64,000 nucleotides of DNA, taken from assembly GCF_016755875.1 (NCBI RefSeq), contig NZ_BNED01000005.1, positions 3,265,001-3,329,000 of the forward strand. Direction: 5' to 3'. The notes below the pieces were generated by a model. That model worked only from the letters and a program-made list of their open reading frames with translations. It searched no databases and was not told the DNA's origin. Position 1 is the stretch's first letter; every line of letters begins with the position of its first letter. Positions 33,137 to 42,286 of the stretch are shown piece by piece. Made by a program: the position numbers and the translations under genes. The stretch comes from Streptomyces spororaveus (GTDB lineage: Bacteria > Actinomycetota > Actinomycetes > Streptomycetales > Streptomycetaceae).

Positions 33137-35053
33137 ATGGCTCAAGTGGAACGGCAGCAGTGGGACGTGGTCGTGGTCGGCGCGGGCGGCGCCGGGCTGC
33201 GGGCCGCGATCGAGGCCCGCGAGCGCGGCGCCCGTACGGCCGTGATCTGCAAGTCCCTGTTCGGCAAGGCCCATACCGTGATGGCGGAGGGCGGGATCGC
33301 CGCCTCGATGGGCAACGTCAACGAGGGCGACAACTGGCAGGTGCACTTCCGCGACACCATGCGCGGGGGCAAGTTCCTCAACCAGTGGCGGATGGCGGAG
33401 CTCCACGCCAAGGAGGCCCCGGACCGGGTCTGGGAGCTGGAGACCTGGGGCGCGCTCTTCGACCGGACGCCGGACGGGAGGATTTCCCAGCGCAACTTCG
33501 GCGGGCACGAGTACCCGCGCCTCGCGCACGTCGGCGACCGCACCGGCCTGGAGCTGATCCGTACGCTCCAGCAGAAGATCGTCCAGCTCCAGCAGGAGGA
33601 CTTCGCGGAGTTCGGGGACTACGAGGCCCGGCTCAAGGTCTTCCAGGAGTGCACGGTCACCAGGGTGCTGAAGGACCGCGGCAGCCCGGCGGACGGAGCG
33701 AGGGTCTCGGGGACCTTCTGCTACGAGCGGGAGACCGGCCGGTTCTTCGTGCTGGAGGCCCCGGCGGTCGTCCTCGCCACGGGCGGGATCGGCAAGTCCT
33801 TCAAGACCACCTCCAACTCCTGGGAGTACACGGGCGACGGCCACGCGCTGGCCCTGCTCGCGGGCGCGCCCCTGCTGAACATGGAGTTCGTGCAGTTCCA
33901 CCCGACGGGCATGGTCTGGCCGCCGTCGGTCAAGGGCATCCTCGTCACCGAGTCCGTGCGCGGCGACGGCGGCGTGCTGCGCAACTCCGAGGGCAAGCGG
34001 TTCATGTTCGACTACGTCCCCGACGTCTTCAAGGAGAAGTACGCCGAGTCGGAGGAGGAGGGCGACCGCTGGTACGAGGACCCCGACCACAACCGGCGCC
34101 CGCCCGAACTGCTGCCGCGCGACGAGGTGGCGCGGGCGATCAACTCCGAGGTGAAGGCGGGCCGCGGCTCACCGCACGGCGGCGTCTTCCTCGACGTGTC
34201 CACCCGGATGCCGGCCGAGAAGATCAAGCGGCGGCTCCCGTCGATGTACCACCAGTTCAAGGAGCTGGCGGACGTGGACATCACGGCCGAGCCGATGGAG
34301 GTGGGCCCGACCTGCCACTACGTGATGGGCGGGATCGCGGTCGACTCGGAGTCCGCCGCGACCCTCGGGGTGCCGGGGCTGTTCGCGGCCGGCGAGGTCG
34401 CGGGCGGGATGCACGGCTCGAACCGGCTCGGCGGCAACTCCCTCTCCGACCTGCTGGTCTTCGGGCGGCGGGCCGGACTGCACGCGGCCCGGTACGCCAC
34501 GTCCGCGCCGCGCCCGGCGGTGGCCCAGGCGGAGGTCGACGCGGCGGCGGCGGAGGCGCTGGCCCCCTTCCACGCCGCCGAGGGCGCGGAGAACCCGTAC
34601 ACGCTCCACCAGGAACTGCAGACGACCATGAACGACCTCGTCGGCATCATCCGCCGCGAGGGCGAGATGGCCGAGGCCCTGGAGAGGCTCGCGACCCTGC
34701 GCGTACGGGCCTCCCGGGCCGGTGTCGAGGGGCACCGGCAGTTCAACCCCGGCTGGCACCTCGCCCTGGACCTGCGGAACATGCTGCTGGTCAGCGAGTG
34801 CGTGGCCCGCGCGGCCCTGGAGCGCACCGAGAGCAGGGGCGGGCACACCCGCGAGGACTGTCCGTCGATGGACCGCGGCTGGCGGCCGGTGAACCTGCTG
34901 TGCCGGCCGGTGGACCCCGTACCGGCGGACCCGGCGGCCGACCGGATCGAGCTGGTCCGGACCCGCACCGAGCCCATCCGCCCCGACCTGCTCGCACTCT
35001 TCGAGAAGGAAGAGCTGGTCAAGTACCTCGCCGAAGAGGAGCTGCACCCATGA
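33137..35053 (+). CDS. sdhA: Succinate dehydrogenase flavoprotein subunit
   Basis: A 638-residue flavoprotein that oxidises succinate to fumarate. Dinucleotide motif VVGAGGAGLRAA at residues 14-25; H46 in KAHTVMAEGG is the expected covalent FAD attachment site; MEFVQFHPTGM and SRLGGNSLSDLL-like NRLGGNSLSDLL are active-site and FAD-binding signatures; RAGVEGHRQFNPGWHLALDL is in the C-terminal helical domain. It is longer than proteobacterial SdhA, as in the mycobacterial Sdh1 group. The start is one base after sdhC; its TGA overlaps the sdhB ATG (ATGA). Confidence 0.96.
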   Translation: MAQVERQQWDVVVVGAGGAGLRAAIEARERGARTAVICKSLFGKAHTVMAEGGIAASMGNVNEGDNWQVHFRDTMRGGKFLNQWRMAELHAKEAPDRVWELETWGALFDRTPDGRISQRNFGGHEYPRLAHVGDRTGLELIRTLQQKIVQLQQEDFAEFGDYEARLKVFQECTVTRVLKDRGSPADGARVSGTFCYERETGRFFVLEAPAVVLATGGIGKSFKTTSNSWEYTGDGHALALLAGAPLLNMEFVQFHPTGMVWPPSVKGILVTESVRGDGGVLRNSEGKRFMFDYVPDVFKEKYAESEEEGDRWYEDPDHNRRPPELLPRDEVARAINSEVKAGRGSPHGGVFLDVSTRMPAEKIKRRLPSMYHQFKELADVDITAEPMEVGPTCHYVMGGIAVDSESAATLGVPGLFAAGEVAGGMHGSNRLGGNSLSDLLVFGRRAGLHAARYATSAPRPAVAQAEVDAAAAEALAPFHAAEGAENPYTLHQELQTTMNDLVGIIRREGEMAEALERLATLRVRASRAGVEGHRQFNPGWHLALDLRNMLLVSECVARAALERTESRGGHTREDCPSMDRGWRPVNLLCRPVDPVPADPAADRIELVRTRTEPIRPDLLALFEKEELVKYLAEEELHP

Positions 35054-35826
35054 GTACGTACGACGCGAGCTTCCGGATCTGGCGGGGCGACGCGGAGGGC
35101 GGGTCCCTCAGGGACTTCACCGTCGAGGTGCACGACGGGGAGGTGGTGCTGGACATCGTCCACCGGCTCCAGGCCACCCAGGCCTCGGACCTGGCGGTGC
35201 GCTGGAACTGCAAGGCGGGCAAGTGCGGCTCGTGCAGTGCGGAGGTCAACGGCCGGCCCCGGCTGATGTGCATGACGCGCATGTCGACCTTCGACCGGTC
35301 CGAGACGATCACGGTCACCCCGCTGCGCGCCTTCCCGGTCGTGCGCGACCTGGTGACGGACGTGTCCTTCAACTACGCCAAGGCGCGGGAGGTGCCTGCC
35401 TTCGTACCGCCGGAGGGGGTGGCCCCGGGCGCGTACCGGATGCAGCAGATCGACGTGGAGCGCTCGCAGGAGTTCCGCAAGTGCATCGAGTGCTTCCTGT
35501 GCCAGGACACCTGCCATGTGGTGCGCGACCACGAGGAGAACAAGGGTGCCTTCGCCGGTCCGCGCTTCCTGATGCGGGTGGCGGAGCTGGACATGCACCC
35601 GCTGGACGCGGCGGAGGAGGCGGGCCTGGACCGCAAACGCAGCGCGCAGGAGGAGCACGGGCTCGGCTACTGCAACATCACCAAGTGCTGCACGGAGGTC
35701 TGCCCGGAGGGCATCAAGATCACCGACAACGCGCTGATCCCGCTGAAGGAGCGGGCGGTGGACCGCAAGTACGACCCGCTGGTCTGGCTGGGCAACAAGA
35801 TCGGCCGCCGGTCCGGCTCCCGGTAG
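35050..35826 (+). CDS. sdhB: Succinate dehydrogenase iron-sulphur subunit
   Basis: A 258-residue protein carrying three clusters from FAD to quinone. The 2Fe-2S motif is NCKAGKCGSCSAEVNG with a distal Cys in RLMC; the C-terminal domain has CIECFLCQDTC and CNITKCCTEVCPEGIK for the 4Fe-4S and 3Fe-4S clusters. ATG 35050 overlaps the sdhA stop. A 20-bp terminator hairpin follows, so the operon ends here. Confidence 0.96.
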   Translation: MSTYDASFRIWRGDAEGGSLRDFTVEVHDGEVVLDIVHRLQATQASDLAVRWNCKAGKCGSCSAEVNGRPRLMCMTRMSTFDRSETITVTPLRAFPVVRDLVTDVSFNYAKAREVPAFVPPEGVAPGAYRMQQIDVERSQEFRKCIECFLCQDTCHVVRDHEENKGAFAGPRFLMRVAELDMHPLDAAEEAGLDRKRSAQEEHGLGYCNITKCCTEVCPEGIKITDNALIPLKERAVDRKYDPLVWLGNKIGRRSGSR

Positions 35827-35845
35827 TCCGGGGGCGCCGCACCCT

Positions 35846-35888
35846 CCGGGGCCCGTGTCCGTGCACCCTGCACGGACACGGGCCCCGG
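35846..35888 (+). terminator. sdh operon terminator
   Basis: Perfect 20-bp stem (35846-35865 with 35869-35888) with a CCC loop, 20 bp after the sdhB stop. Confidence 0.93.
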
Positions 35889-35967
35889 CGCGCGCGGTGC
35901 TGCGGGGGAGGCGGTGAGTGGCCGGTCACGGGAAATGACTCCGCATGCGGGGTAGCGAAACCCCCCA

Positions 35968-35973
35968 TACCCT
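35968..35973 (+). promoter_or_regulatory. Predicted -10 of leaderless promoter for the TPM gene
   Basis: TACCCT fits TANNNT and lies 7 bp before GTG 35981; no Shine-Dalgarno is present. Confidence 0.5.
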
Positions 35974-35980
35974 CCCAATT

Positions 35981-38092
35981 GTGATTCCGCCGAGAAGCAG
36001 GCCGCTCCGCAGGACGTCCGTACGGGCCGCGCTCGCGCTCGCCGCGGGGCTGCTGGCGGTCGGCGGCTCGGGCGTCGTCGGGGCCCCGCCCGCCCGGGCC
36101 GAGGATCCCGTCACCCTGTCCCAGCAGGGTCAGATCACCGACCTCGTGGGGGCCCTGGGCGACCGGCAGGGCGACGTCACCGCCGCGCTCGACAAGCTGT
36201 ACGCCGACCGCAGGATCCAGCTCTTCGTCGCCTACGTACGGGATTTCTCCGGGCGCTCCGCCCAGAGCTGGGCCGACGCCACCGCGCAGCGCAACGGCCT
36301 CGGCCAGAACGACGTCCTGCTGGCCGTGGCGACGGGGGCCCGCCAGTACGCCTATTCGGCCGATGTCGACTCGGGTTTCACCGAGCAGCAGCTGGCCGCC
36401 GTCGCGCAGACCGCCATCGAGCCGGCCCTGAAGCAGAACGACTGGGCGGGCGCCGCCATCGGCGCGGCCAACGGCTACAACGCCGTCCTCGGCGGTCAGC
36501 CGATCCCCGCGCCCACCATCACCCCCGGCCCGGCTCATCCGGGCGGCGAGGAGAGCGGTGAGAACGGAGCCGGGGACTTCGTGCTCCCGGTGATCGCGGT
36601 CGGCGCGGCCGGGGCGCTCGCGGCGTACGCGTACACCCGCCGCAAGCGCAAGGACGCCGCCGGCGGCGGGCGCGGTACGACGACCGGGCCCGGCTGGCCC
36701 GAAGGGGCGCCGGACCGGCTCCCGCTGCCGGAGCTCGACGCCCGGGCCAAGGCCCTGCTGGTGGACACCGACGACGCGGTCCGCACCAGCACCGAGGAAC
36801 TCGGTTTCGCCACGGCCCAGTTCGGCGACGAGGCGACCCTCCCGTTCGTCGCGGCCGTGGCGTACGCCCAGGACGAGCTCACTCACGCCTTCCGGCTGCG
36901 CCAGCAGCTCGACGACGCCTACCCGGAGGACGACGCGACCCGGAGGCGGATGCTGGACGAGATCGTCGCCCGGTGCACCGGGGCGAACCGGCGGCTGGAC
37001 GCCGAGTCGGCGGACTTCGACCGGCTGCGGGACCTGGAGAAGAACGCCCCGCAGGCCCTGGCGGCCGTGGAGCAGGGCTACCTGGACCTGACCGGACGCG
37101 CCGGCACCGCCGAGGCGACGCTGACCGCACTGGCCGGACGGTACGCGGACTCGGCGTCCGCGCCCGTCGCCTCCAACGCCGAACAGGCCAAGGACCGGCT
37201 GCTGTTCGCGGCGACCAGCCTGGGCCTGGCCCACGCGGCCCTCGACGCGGGCCGCAACGGCCCGGCGGCCGTGCACGTACGGGCCGCCGAGGGCGCGGTG
37301 GACCAGGCGGCGACCCTGGTGGACGCGGTCGAGCGGCGGGCGCAGGAGCTGGCGGAGGCGGCCGGGAAGCTGCCGGGCGCGCTGACCGAGACGGACACCG
37401 ACCTCGCGGACGCCCGCGGGCTGCTCACCGGCACCGCGGAGGGCACCTCGACGGCCGACCTGCGCGGGCGGATCGGCCGGGCGGAGGCCGTACTGGCCGA
37501 CGTACGGCGGGAGGAGGCGGCCGGCCGGTACGACCCGATCGACGCCCTGCGCCGGATCGAGGAGGCGGACGCGGCGCTCGACGAGGCGCTGGCCGGCGCA
37601 CGGGAGCGGGAGTCGGGCCGGCAGCGGGCGGTGGCCCTGCTCGACCAGGCCATGCTCGCGGCGCGCAGCGCGATCGGCGCGGCGACGGACTACATCACCA
37701 CCACCCGGGGCGCGGTGGGCAGCCAGGCCCGTACGCGGCTGGCGGAGGCGGGCCGGCGCCTGGAGCGGGCGGTGTCCCTGGCGGCGGCCGACCCGGCGGG
37801 GGCGCTGGCGGAGGCCCAGCAGGCGGACGCGCTGGCGCGGCAGGCGCAGCAGCTGGCCGAGCAGGACGTACGGGCGTACCAGGACCCGTACGCGGGCCGG
37901 CGCTCCGGCGGCCAGGGCGGGGCCGTGCTGGGCGGGATCATCCTCGGCGAGATCCTGCGGGGCGGCGGGGGCTTCGGCGGAGGTTTCGGAGGCGGCGGGG
38001 GCGGGGGCTTCGGCGGCGGGGGCGGCAGCGGCCCCGGCTCGTTCGGGGGCGGCGGGACCCGCGGCCGCATGGGCGGCGGCGGCCGCTTCTGA
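35981..38092 (+). CDS. TPM-domain membrane protein with coiled coil and glycine-rich tail
   Basis: A 703-residue protein. Signal peptide (residues 1-35, AxA at PARA), TPM (TLP18.3/Psb32/MOLO-1) domain at about 40-165 with LYADRRIQLFVAYVRDFSG and GLGQNDVLLAVATGARQYAYS, a membrane helix at about 205-222 (FVLPVIAVGAAGALAAYAY), a long Ala/Glu/Arg-rich coiled coil (about 250-640), and a Gly/Phe-rich C-terminus. The TPM domain would face outside, the coiled coil the cytoplasm. GTG 35981 is preferred over ATG 35945 because of the leaderless promoter signal. It precedes pspA, so the pair may act in envelope-stress repair; TPM-PspA pairing is recurrent in actinomycetes as I recall. Confidence 0.85.
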   Translation: MIPPRSRPLRRTSVRAALALAAGLLAVGGSGVVGAPPARAEDPVTLSQQGQITDLVGALGDRQGDVTAALDKLYADRRIQLFVAYVRDFSGRSAQSWADATAQRNGLGQNDVLLAVATGARQYAYSADVDSGFTEQQLAAVAQTAIEPALKQNDWAGAAIGAANGYNAVLGGQPIPAPTITPGPAHPGGEESGENGAGDFVLPVIAVGAAGALAAYAYTRRKRKDAAGGGRGTTTGPGWPEGAPDRLPLPELDARAKALLVDTDDAVRTSTEELGFATAQFGDEATLPFVAAVAYAQDELTHAFRLRQQLDDAYPEDDATRRRMLDEIVARCTGANRRLDAESADFDRLRDLEKNAPQALAAVEQGYLDLTGRAGTAEATLTALAGRYADSASAPVASNAEQAKDRLLFAATSLGLAHAALDAGRNGPAAVHVRAAEGAVDQAATLVDAVERRAQELAEAAGKLPGALTETDTDLADARGLLTGTAEGTSTADLRGRIGRAEAVLADVRREEAAGRYDPIDALRRIEEADAALDEALAGARERESGRQRAVALLDQAMLAARSAIGAATDYITTTRGAVGSQARTRLAEAGRRLERAVSLAAADPAGALAEAQQADALARQAQQLAEQDVRAYQDPYAGRRSGGQGGAVLGGIILGEILRGGGGFGGGFGGGGGGGFGGGGGSGPGSFGGGGTRGRMGGGGRF

Positions 38093-38130
38093 CCAGCACA
38101 CACATCGGCCCTGACCAGGAGAGACCCACC

Positions 38131-38850
38131 ATGAGCAAGCAGACGATCCTCGGCCGCGTCACCCAGCTCGCCAAGGCCAACATCAACGCGCTGCTGGACC
38201 AGGCGGAGGATCCGCAGAAAATGCTGGACCAGCTGATCCGCGACTACACGAACAACATCTCGGAGGCCGAGCAGGCCGTCGCGACGACGATCGGGAACCT
38301 GCGGATGCTGGAGGCGGACCACAAGGAGGACGCGGAGGCGGCCGCCGAGTGGGGCGGCAAGGCCCTGGCGGCGAGCCGGAAGGCGGACGAGCTGCGGGCG
38401 TCGGGGGCGGCGGCGGACGCCGACAAGTTCGACAACCTCGCGAAGGTGGCGCTGGGCCGGCAGATCCAGTCGGAGAAGGAGGCGGCCGTGGCGGAGCCGA
38501 CGATCGCCGCGCAGACGGAGGTCGTCGACAAGCTCAAGTCGGGCCTGGACGCGATGCGGAACAAGCTGACGGAGCTCCAGGCGAAACGCGACGAGCTGGT
38601 GGCCCGGGCCAAGACGGCCCAGGCGCAGAACACGATGCTGGACGCGGTGAAGAACATCGACGTGATGGACCCGACGAGCGACCTGGCGCGCTTCGAGGAC
38701 AAGGTGCGGCGGGAGGAGGCGAGGGCGCTGGGGCGGCAGGAACTCGCCGCCTCCTCCCTGGACGCCCAGTTCGAGGCCCTGGACGACCTCGGCAAGACCT
38801 CGGAGATCGAGGCCCGCCTCGCCGCCCTCAAGTCCGACCGGGCGGCCTAG
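38131..38850 (+). CDS. pspA: Phage-shock protein A/IM30-family protein
   Basis: A 239-residue, nearly all-helical PspA/Vipp1 protein (ESCRT-III superfamily) that coats stressed membranes. N-terminal amphipathic helix KQTILGRVTQLAKANINALL, then heptad-rich helices (DPQKMLDQLIRDYTNNISEAE, EVVDKLKSGLDAMRNKLTELQ) typical of the family. AGGAGAG precedes ATG 38131. The 38-bp gap from the TPM gene suggests an operon. S. coelicolor PspA is reported to matter for envelope stress. Confidence 0.93.
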   Translation: MSKQTILGRVTQLAKANINALLDQAEDPQKMLDQLIRDYTNNISEAEQAVATTIGNLRMLEADHKEDAEAAAEWGGKALAASRKADELRASGAAADADKFDNLAKVALGRQIQSEKEAAVAEPTIAAQTEVVDKLKSGLDAMRNKLTELQAKRDELVARAKTAQAQNTMLDAVKNIDVMDPTSDLARFEDKVRREEARALGRQELAASSLDAQFEALDDLGKTSEIEARLAALKSDRAA

Positions 38851-38886
38851 GCCGGGGTGCCGAGCGCGCCGCACGGGCGCCACCCG

Positions 38887-41505
38887 TTATCCGTACATGC
38901 TCAGCAGCTGCTCCGCCGACAGTTCGGCCACGGCCTCCGATGCCGCGCCGGGCAGCGGGAGTTCGAACCAGACCGTCTTGCCGCGGTGGGTGCGGCGTGT
39001 GCCCCAGCCCGCCGACAGCAGGCCGACGAGCTGGAGGCCGCGGCCTCCCTCGTCGGTGTCGCGGGCGCGGCGGCGCCGCGGCTGGACCAGGTTCGCGTCC
39101 CAGACCTCGCACACCAGGGTGCGGTCCAGCAGCAGCCGCAGCCGGATCTCGCCCTCCCCGTAGCGCAGGGCGTTGGTGACGAGCTCGCTGACCAGCAGTT
39201 CGGTCGTGTCCAGCAGGCCCTCCAGGCCCCACGCCGGGAGCTTGGCCCGGGCCAGTTCGCGGGCCCGGCCCACCGAACGGGCCTCACGCGGGAGTTGCCA
39301 GTCACCGACCGCGTCCACCGGCAGGCCCTGCACCCGTGCCATGAGCAGCGCGATGTCGTCCTCCCCGTGCCGGGTGTCGAGGGTGTTCAGCACGTGGTCG
39401 CAGACGTCCTCCAGCGGCCGGACCGGATCCGCGAGGGCTTCGCGCAGTCCGCGCAGCCCCTCCTCCAGGGGGTGGTCGCGGGATTCCACGAGCCCGTCCG
39501 TGTAGAGGGCGAGCAGGGCGCCCTCCGGCAGGTCGACCACGACCTCCTCGAAGGGTTCGCCGCCGACGCCCAGCGGCATCCCGGGCGGCACCTCCAGGAG
39601 CAGTGCGGGCCGTGAGACGCCGGCCTCGTCCGGGGGTTCGACCAGGACGGGCGGCATGTGGCCCGCGTTGGCGATCGTGCAGCGCCGTGTCACCGGGTCG
39701 TAGACCGCGTAGACGCAGGTGGCGAGGTACACCTCGGAGCGGTCCGCGTCCCGCGAGTGCAGGGCCGCCCGGGAGGCCTGCTGGGAGCCGCCGGGGGCGC
39801 CGAGGCCGCGGGCGATCTCGTCGAGCGCGGTCAGTACCTCCGCCGGTTCGAGGTCGAGGAGCGCGAGGGTCCGTACGGCGGTGCGCAGTTCACCCATGGC
39901 GACGGCGGCCCGCAGCCCGCGGCCCATGACGTCGCCGACGACCAGCGCCGTGCGGTGCCCGGGGAGCTCGATGACGTCGAACCAGTCGCCGCCGACCTCG
40001 GTGGCCGCGTTGCCGGGCAGGTACCGGCAGGCGATGTCGAGGCCGGCCGCCTCGGGGTCGCCGGGAGGCAGCAGGCTGCGCTGCAGGATCAGCGCCCGCT
40101 CGTGCTCGCGCCGGTAGAGCCGTGCGTTGTCGATGCACACGGCGGCGCGGGCGGCGAGTTCGACGGCCACCGCGCGGTCGCGTTCGCCGAAGGGTTCGCT
40201 GCCCTTGGTACGGGAGAACTGCGCGAGCCCGACGACCGTGTCGTGGGCGACCATCGGCACGACCAGCGTGGACTGTACGAGGTCCTCCGGTCCGCCGCCC
40301 TCGATCAGCCGCGTCCGCGCGGTACGCAGGGCCAGGGCGCCCGGCGACGCGGCCGGGTAGCGGTGGATGTCGCCGACGGAGACCGGTGCGCCGTGGCCCG
40401 ACAGCGGCGCGTCCGAGACGGCGGAGGCGAAGGCCACCCGGCGCAGGGCGGCCGAGGGCGTCCGCGCCGGGCCCTGGCCGGGCAGGCTGGGTACACCCGG
40501 GCCCTGCGGCCGGGCGGGCCGGTCGTCGTCGCCGAGGAGCAGGCCCTGGTAGAGGTCGACGGCGGCCAGGTCGCAGAAGCCGGGGACGGTGACGTCGAGG
40601 AGCTCGCGGGCGGTGGTCTCCAGGTCGAGGGAGTTGCCGATGCGGTGCCCGGCCTCGTTGAGGAGGGCGAGGTTGCGCCGGACTCCGGCGGCCTCGCGGG
40701 CGGCGAGGTGGCGGCGGGTGACGTCGGTGCCGATGCCGGCGACGCCGATGGGGCGGCCGCTGCCGCCGTGGACGCGGTAGAGGTTGATGGACCAGTGGCG
40801 GTTGTCCCGGCTGCCGGGGGCGGCGCCGGTGATCCGCAGATCGGTGACCGAGTCCCCGGTGTCCAGGACCCGGCGCAGGGCCTCGGCCATCCGGTCGGCC
40901 TCGTGCGCGGGCAGGTAGTCGTGGACGGTCCGGCCGCGGTGTTCCTCGGCGGCGCCCCCGAAGACGGTGGCGAACCGGCGGTTGGCCCGCTGCACGGTGA
41001 GGTCCGTACCGAAGAGCAGGAATCCGAAGGGAGATTGGCCGAATATCGCTTGCGAGGCCGCCAGGTCGGATTCGATGCGGCGCAGCGCGCGCACGTCGAC
41101 GACGACGCACAGCGCGGCCCGCTCGGCGGTCTCGGTCTGGGTGGGCATCACATAGATCTCGGCCACTCCGTGCGCGCCGTTCCCGCCCGGGATCCGGAAG
41201 GGGATCAGGCCCGTCCACTCCTTGCCGTCGAGGATCTCGGCGACCTTGCGGTGCGCGTCGGGACGCAGCTCGGGCGGCATGAAGGCGTCGACCGGGTCGC
41301 GCCCGACGGCCTGGGAGGCCGTCAGCCCGAACAGCTCCTCGGCACGCAGGCTCCACTGGTCGATGAACCCGTCGGGCCCGATCGAGAAGGATGCGACCTT
41401 TATGTAGTCATATATCGAGCCAGGCGGACTGCTGTGCCACAGGGCGTCGTGCCATGTCTCTCGCGGCACGTCGGTCTGATGTGCCTGCGCAGGTATCTCG
41501 CTCAC
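38887..41505 (-). CDS. PAS-PAS-GAF-PP2C(SpoIIE)-HATPase regulatory phosphatase
   Basis: An 872-residue cytoplasmic signalling protein. PAS 1 about 30-140 (FSIGPDGFIDQWSLRAEELFG), PAS 2 about 155-275 (FLLFGTDLTVQRANRRFATVFG), GAF about 290-500, SpoIIE/RsbU PP2C phosphatase about 515-730 (EVGGDWFDVIEL, VGDVMGRGLRAA, NAGHMPPVLV, LYTDGLVE, DDIALLMAR with metal Asp residues), RsbW-like HATPase about 745-862 (LVSELVTNALRYGEG, DEGGRGLQLVGLLSAGWG). This combination both dephosphorylates anti-anti-sigma factors and may phosphorylate or bind them, controlling a SigB-like sigma factor. GTG 41505 has GGAGGGG about 8 bp upstream. No partner antagonist lies in the window. Confidence 0.93.
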   Translation of the reverse strand: MSEIPAQAHQTDVPRETWHDALWHSSPPGSIYDYIKVASFSIGPDGFIDQWSLRAEELFGLTASQAVGRDPVDAFMPPELRPDAHRKVAEILDGKEWTGLIPFRIPGGNGAHGVAEIYVMPTQTETAERAALCVVVDVRALRRIESDLAASQAIFGQSPFGFLLFGTDLTVQRANRRFATVFGGAAEEHRGRTVHDYLPAHEADRMAEALRRVLDTGDSVTDLRITGAAPGSRDNRHWSINLYRVHGGSGRPIGVAGIGTDVTRRHLAAREAAGVRRNLALLNEAGHRIGNSLDLETTARELLDVTVPGFCDLAAVDLYQGLLLGDDDRPARPQGPGVPSLPGQGPARTPSAALRRVAFASAVSDAPLSGHGAPVSVGDIHRYPAASPGALALRTARTRLIEGGGPEDLVQSTLVVPMVAHDTVVGLAQFSRTKGSEPFGERDRAVAVELAARAAVCIDNARLYRREHERALILQRSLLPPGDPEAAGLDIACRYLPGNAATEVGGDWFDVIELPGHRTALVVGDVMGRGLRAAVAMGELRTAVRTLALLDLEPAEVLTALDEIARGLGAPGGSQQASRAALHSRDADRSEVYLATCVYAVYDPVTRRCTIANAGHMPPVLVEPPDEAGVSRPALLLEVPPGMPLGVGGEPFEEVVVDLPEGALLALYTDGLVESRDHPLEEGLRGLREALADPVRPLEDVCDHVLNTLDTRHGEDDIALLMARVQGLPVDAVGDWQLPREARSVGRARELARAKLPAWGLEGLLDTTELLVSELVTNALRYGEGEIRLRLLLDRTLVCEVWDANLVQPRRRRARDTDEGGRGLQLVGLLSAGWGTRRTHRGKTVWFELPLPGAASEAVAELSAEQLLSMYG

Positions 41506-41592
41506 GCGACCGTCCCCTCCAGCTCACCGCAACCGGACCGGCCATGACCGAAGTATTCAGCACCACGGCCCCGGACGGCACGGCGTTCACGA

Positions 41593-41628
41593 TCACAGCA
41601 CGGTCTCGATGATTTCGAGCCATGTCAC
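41593..41628 (-). CDS. Possible 11-codon leader ORF
   Basis: A strong ribosome site GGAGGAG, 5 bp spacing, GTG at 41628, then 11 sense codons (VTWLEIIETVL) and TGA. It lies upstream of the PP2C phosphatase gene on the same strand, in an otherwise empty 199-bp gap. It could be a regulatory leader peptide or chance; the quality of the ribosome site is the only support. Confidence 0.3.
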   Translation of the reverse strand: MTWLEIIETVL

Positions 41629-41704
41629 GCGATCTCCTCCGAGCGCCTACCCAGACTGCCGCCGGGAGGTGCATGCGGAAGGTCACACGCCACCGTTCTC
41701 CTTG

Positions 41705-42208
41705 TTACTCACCAGGAAGAGCCAACTCGAACCACACAGTCTTGCCCGATTTCCCGTGCCGGGTCCCCCAGCGCTGTGAGGAGACGGCGACCAGGTGCAG
41801 GCCGCGGCCCCCCTCGTCGTCGTGGTCGGCGACCCGCTCACGGGGCGGATCCGGAAGCGGATCGGAAACCTCCACGAGCAGGGCGGAGCCGCCCGCGGAG
41901 CTGCCGACGGCTGGATTGCGCCGCTCCAGGCGGACTCCGATGGGGCCGGACGCGTACCGCAGCGAGTTGGTGACGAGCTCGCTGACCAGCAGGACGGTCA
42001 CATCGCCGACGACCTCCAGGCCCCAGTCGTGCAAGGTGCCGCGAACGGCGTGGCGGGCTGTGCGGACGGCACCGGGCTCGGCGGGGAAGGCCCACTCCGC
42101 GCACTCACCGTCTGTGTCGATCACGCCGATCACTTCCCGGGCCAGCAGCGACCCCAGTCCGGTTCGTCGGGGACGAAAGAGGGACGAGATAGGGATTAAT
42201 AGCGACAT
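41705..42208 (-). CDS. Stand-alone HATPase (RsbW-like anti-sigma type) protein
   Basis: A 167-residue single HATPase_c domain like the end of the neighbouring phosphatase: LLVSELVTNSLRYASGPIGVRL (N-box) and DDEGGRGLHLVAVSSQRWGTR (G-box lid), then KSGKTVWFELALPG. Such proteins are anti-sigma kinases or of unknown role and are numerous in Streptomyces. ATG 42208 has a poor ribosome site; GTG about 20 codons later (VIGVIDTDGE) is a realistic alternative and matches the usual family N-terminus. If the ATG is used, codon 4 is TTA, making the gene bldA-dependent. Confidence 0.85.
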   Translation of the reverse strand: MSLLIPISSLFRPRRTGLGSLLAREVIGVIDTDGECAEWAFPAEPGAVRTARHAVRGTLHDWGLEVVGDVTVLLVSELVTNSLRYASGPIGVRLERRNPAVGSSAGGSALLVEVSDPLPDPPRERVADHDDEGGRGLHLVAVSSQRWGTRHGKSGKTVWFELALPGE

Positions 42209-42286
42209 ACCCGATATTTGGGACGTCGTACCACTCGATCCCCGCCCACCGGCGCACTGTGGCGCAGACGGCCTACACCGCGCGCG

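Noticed and set aside
41408..41623. Longer minus-strand frame starting at ATG 41623 through the phosphatase start
   Set aside because: It overlaps the phosphatase start, has no family resemblance, and its ATG is not at the ribosome site, which fits GTG 41628 in another frame.
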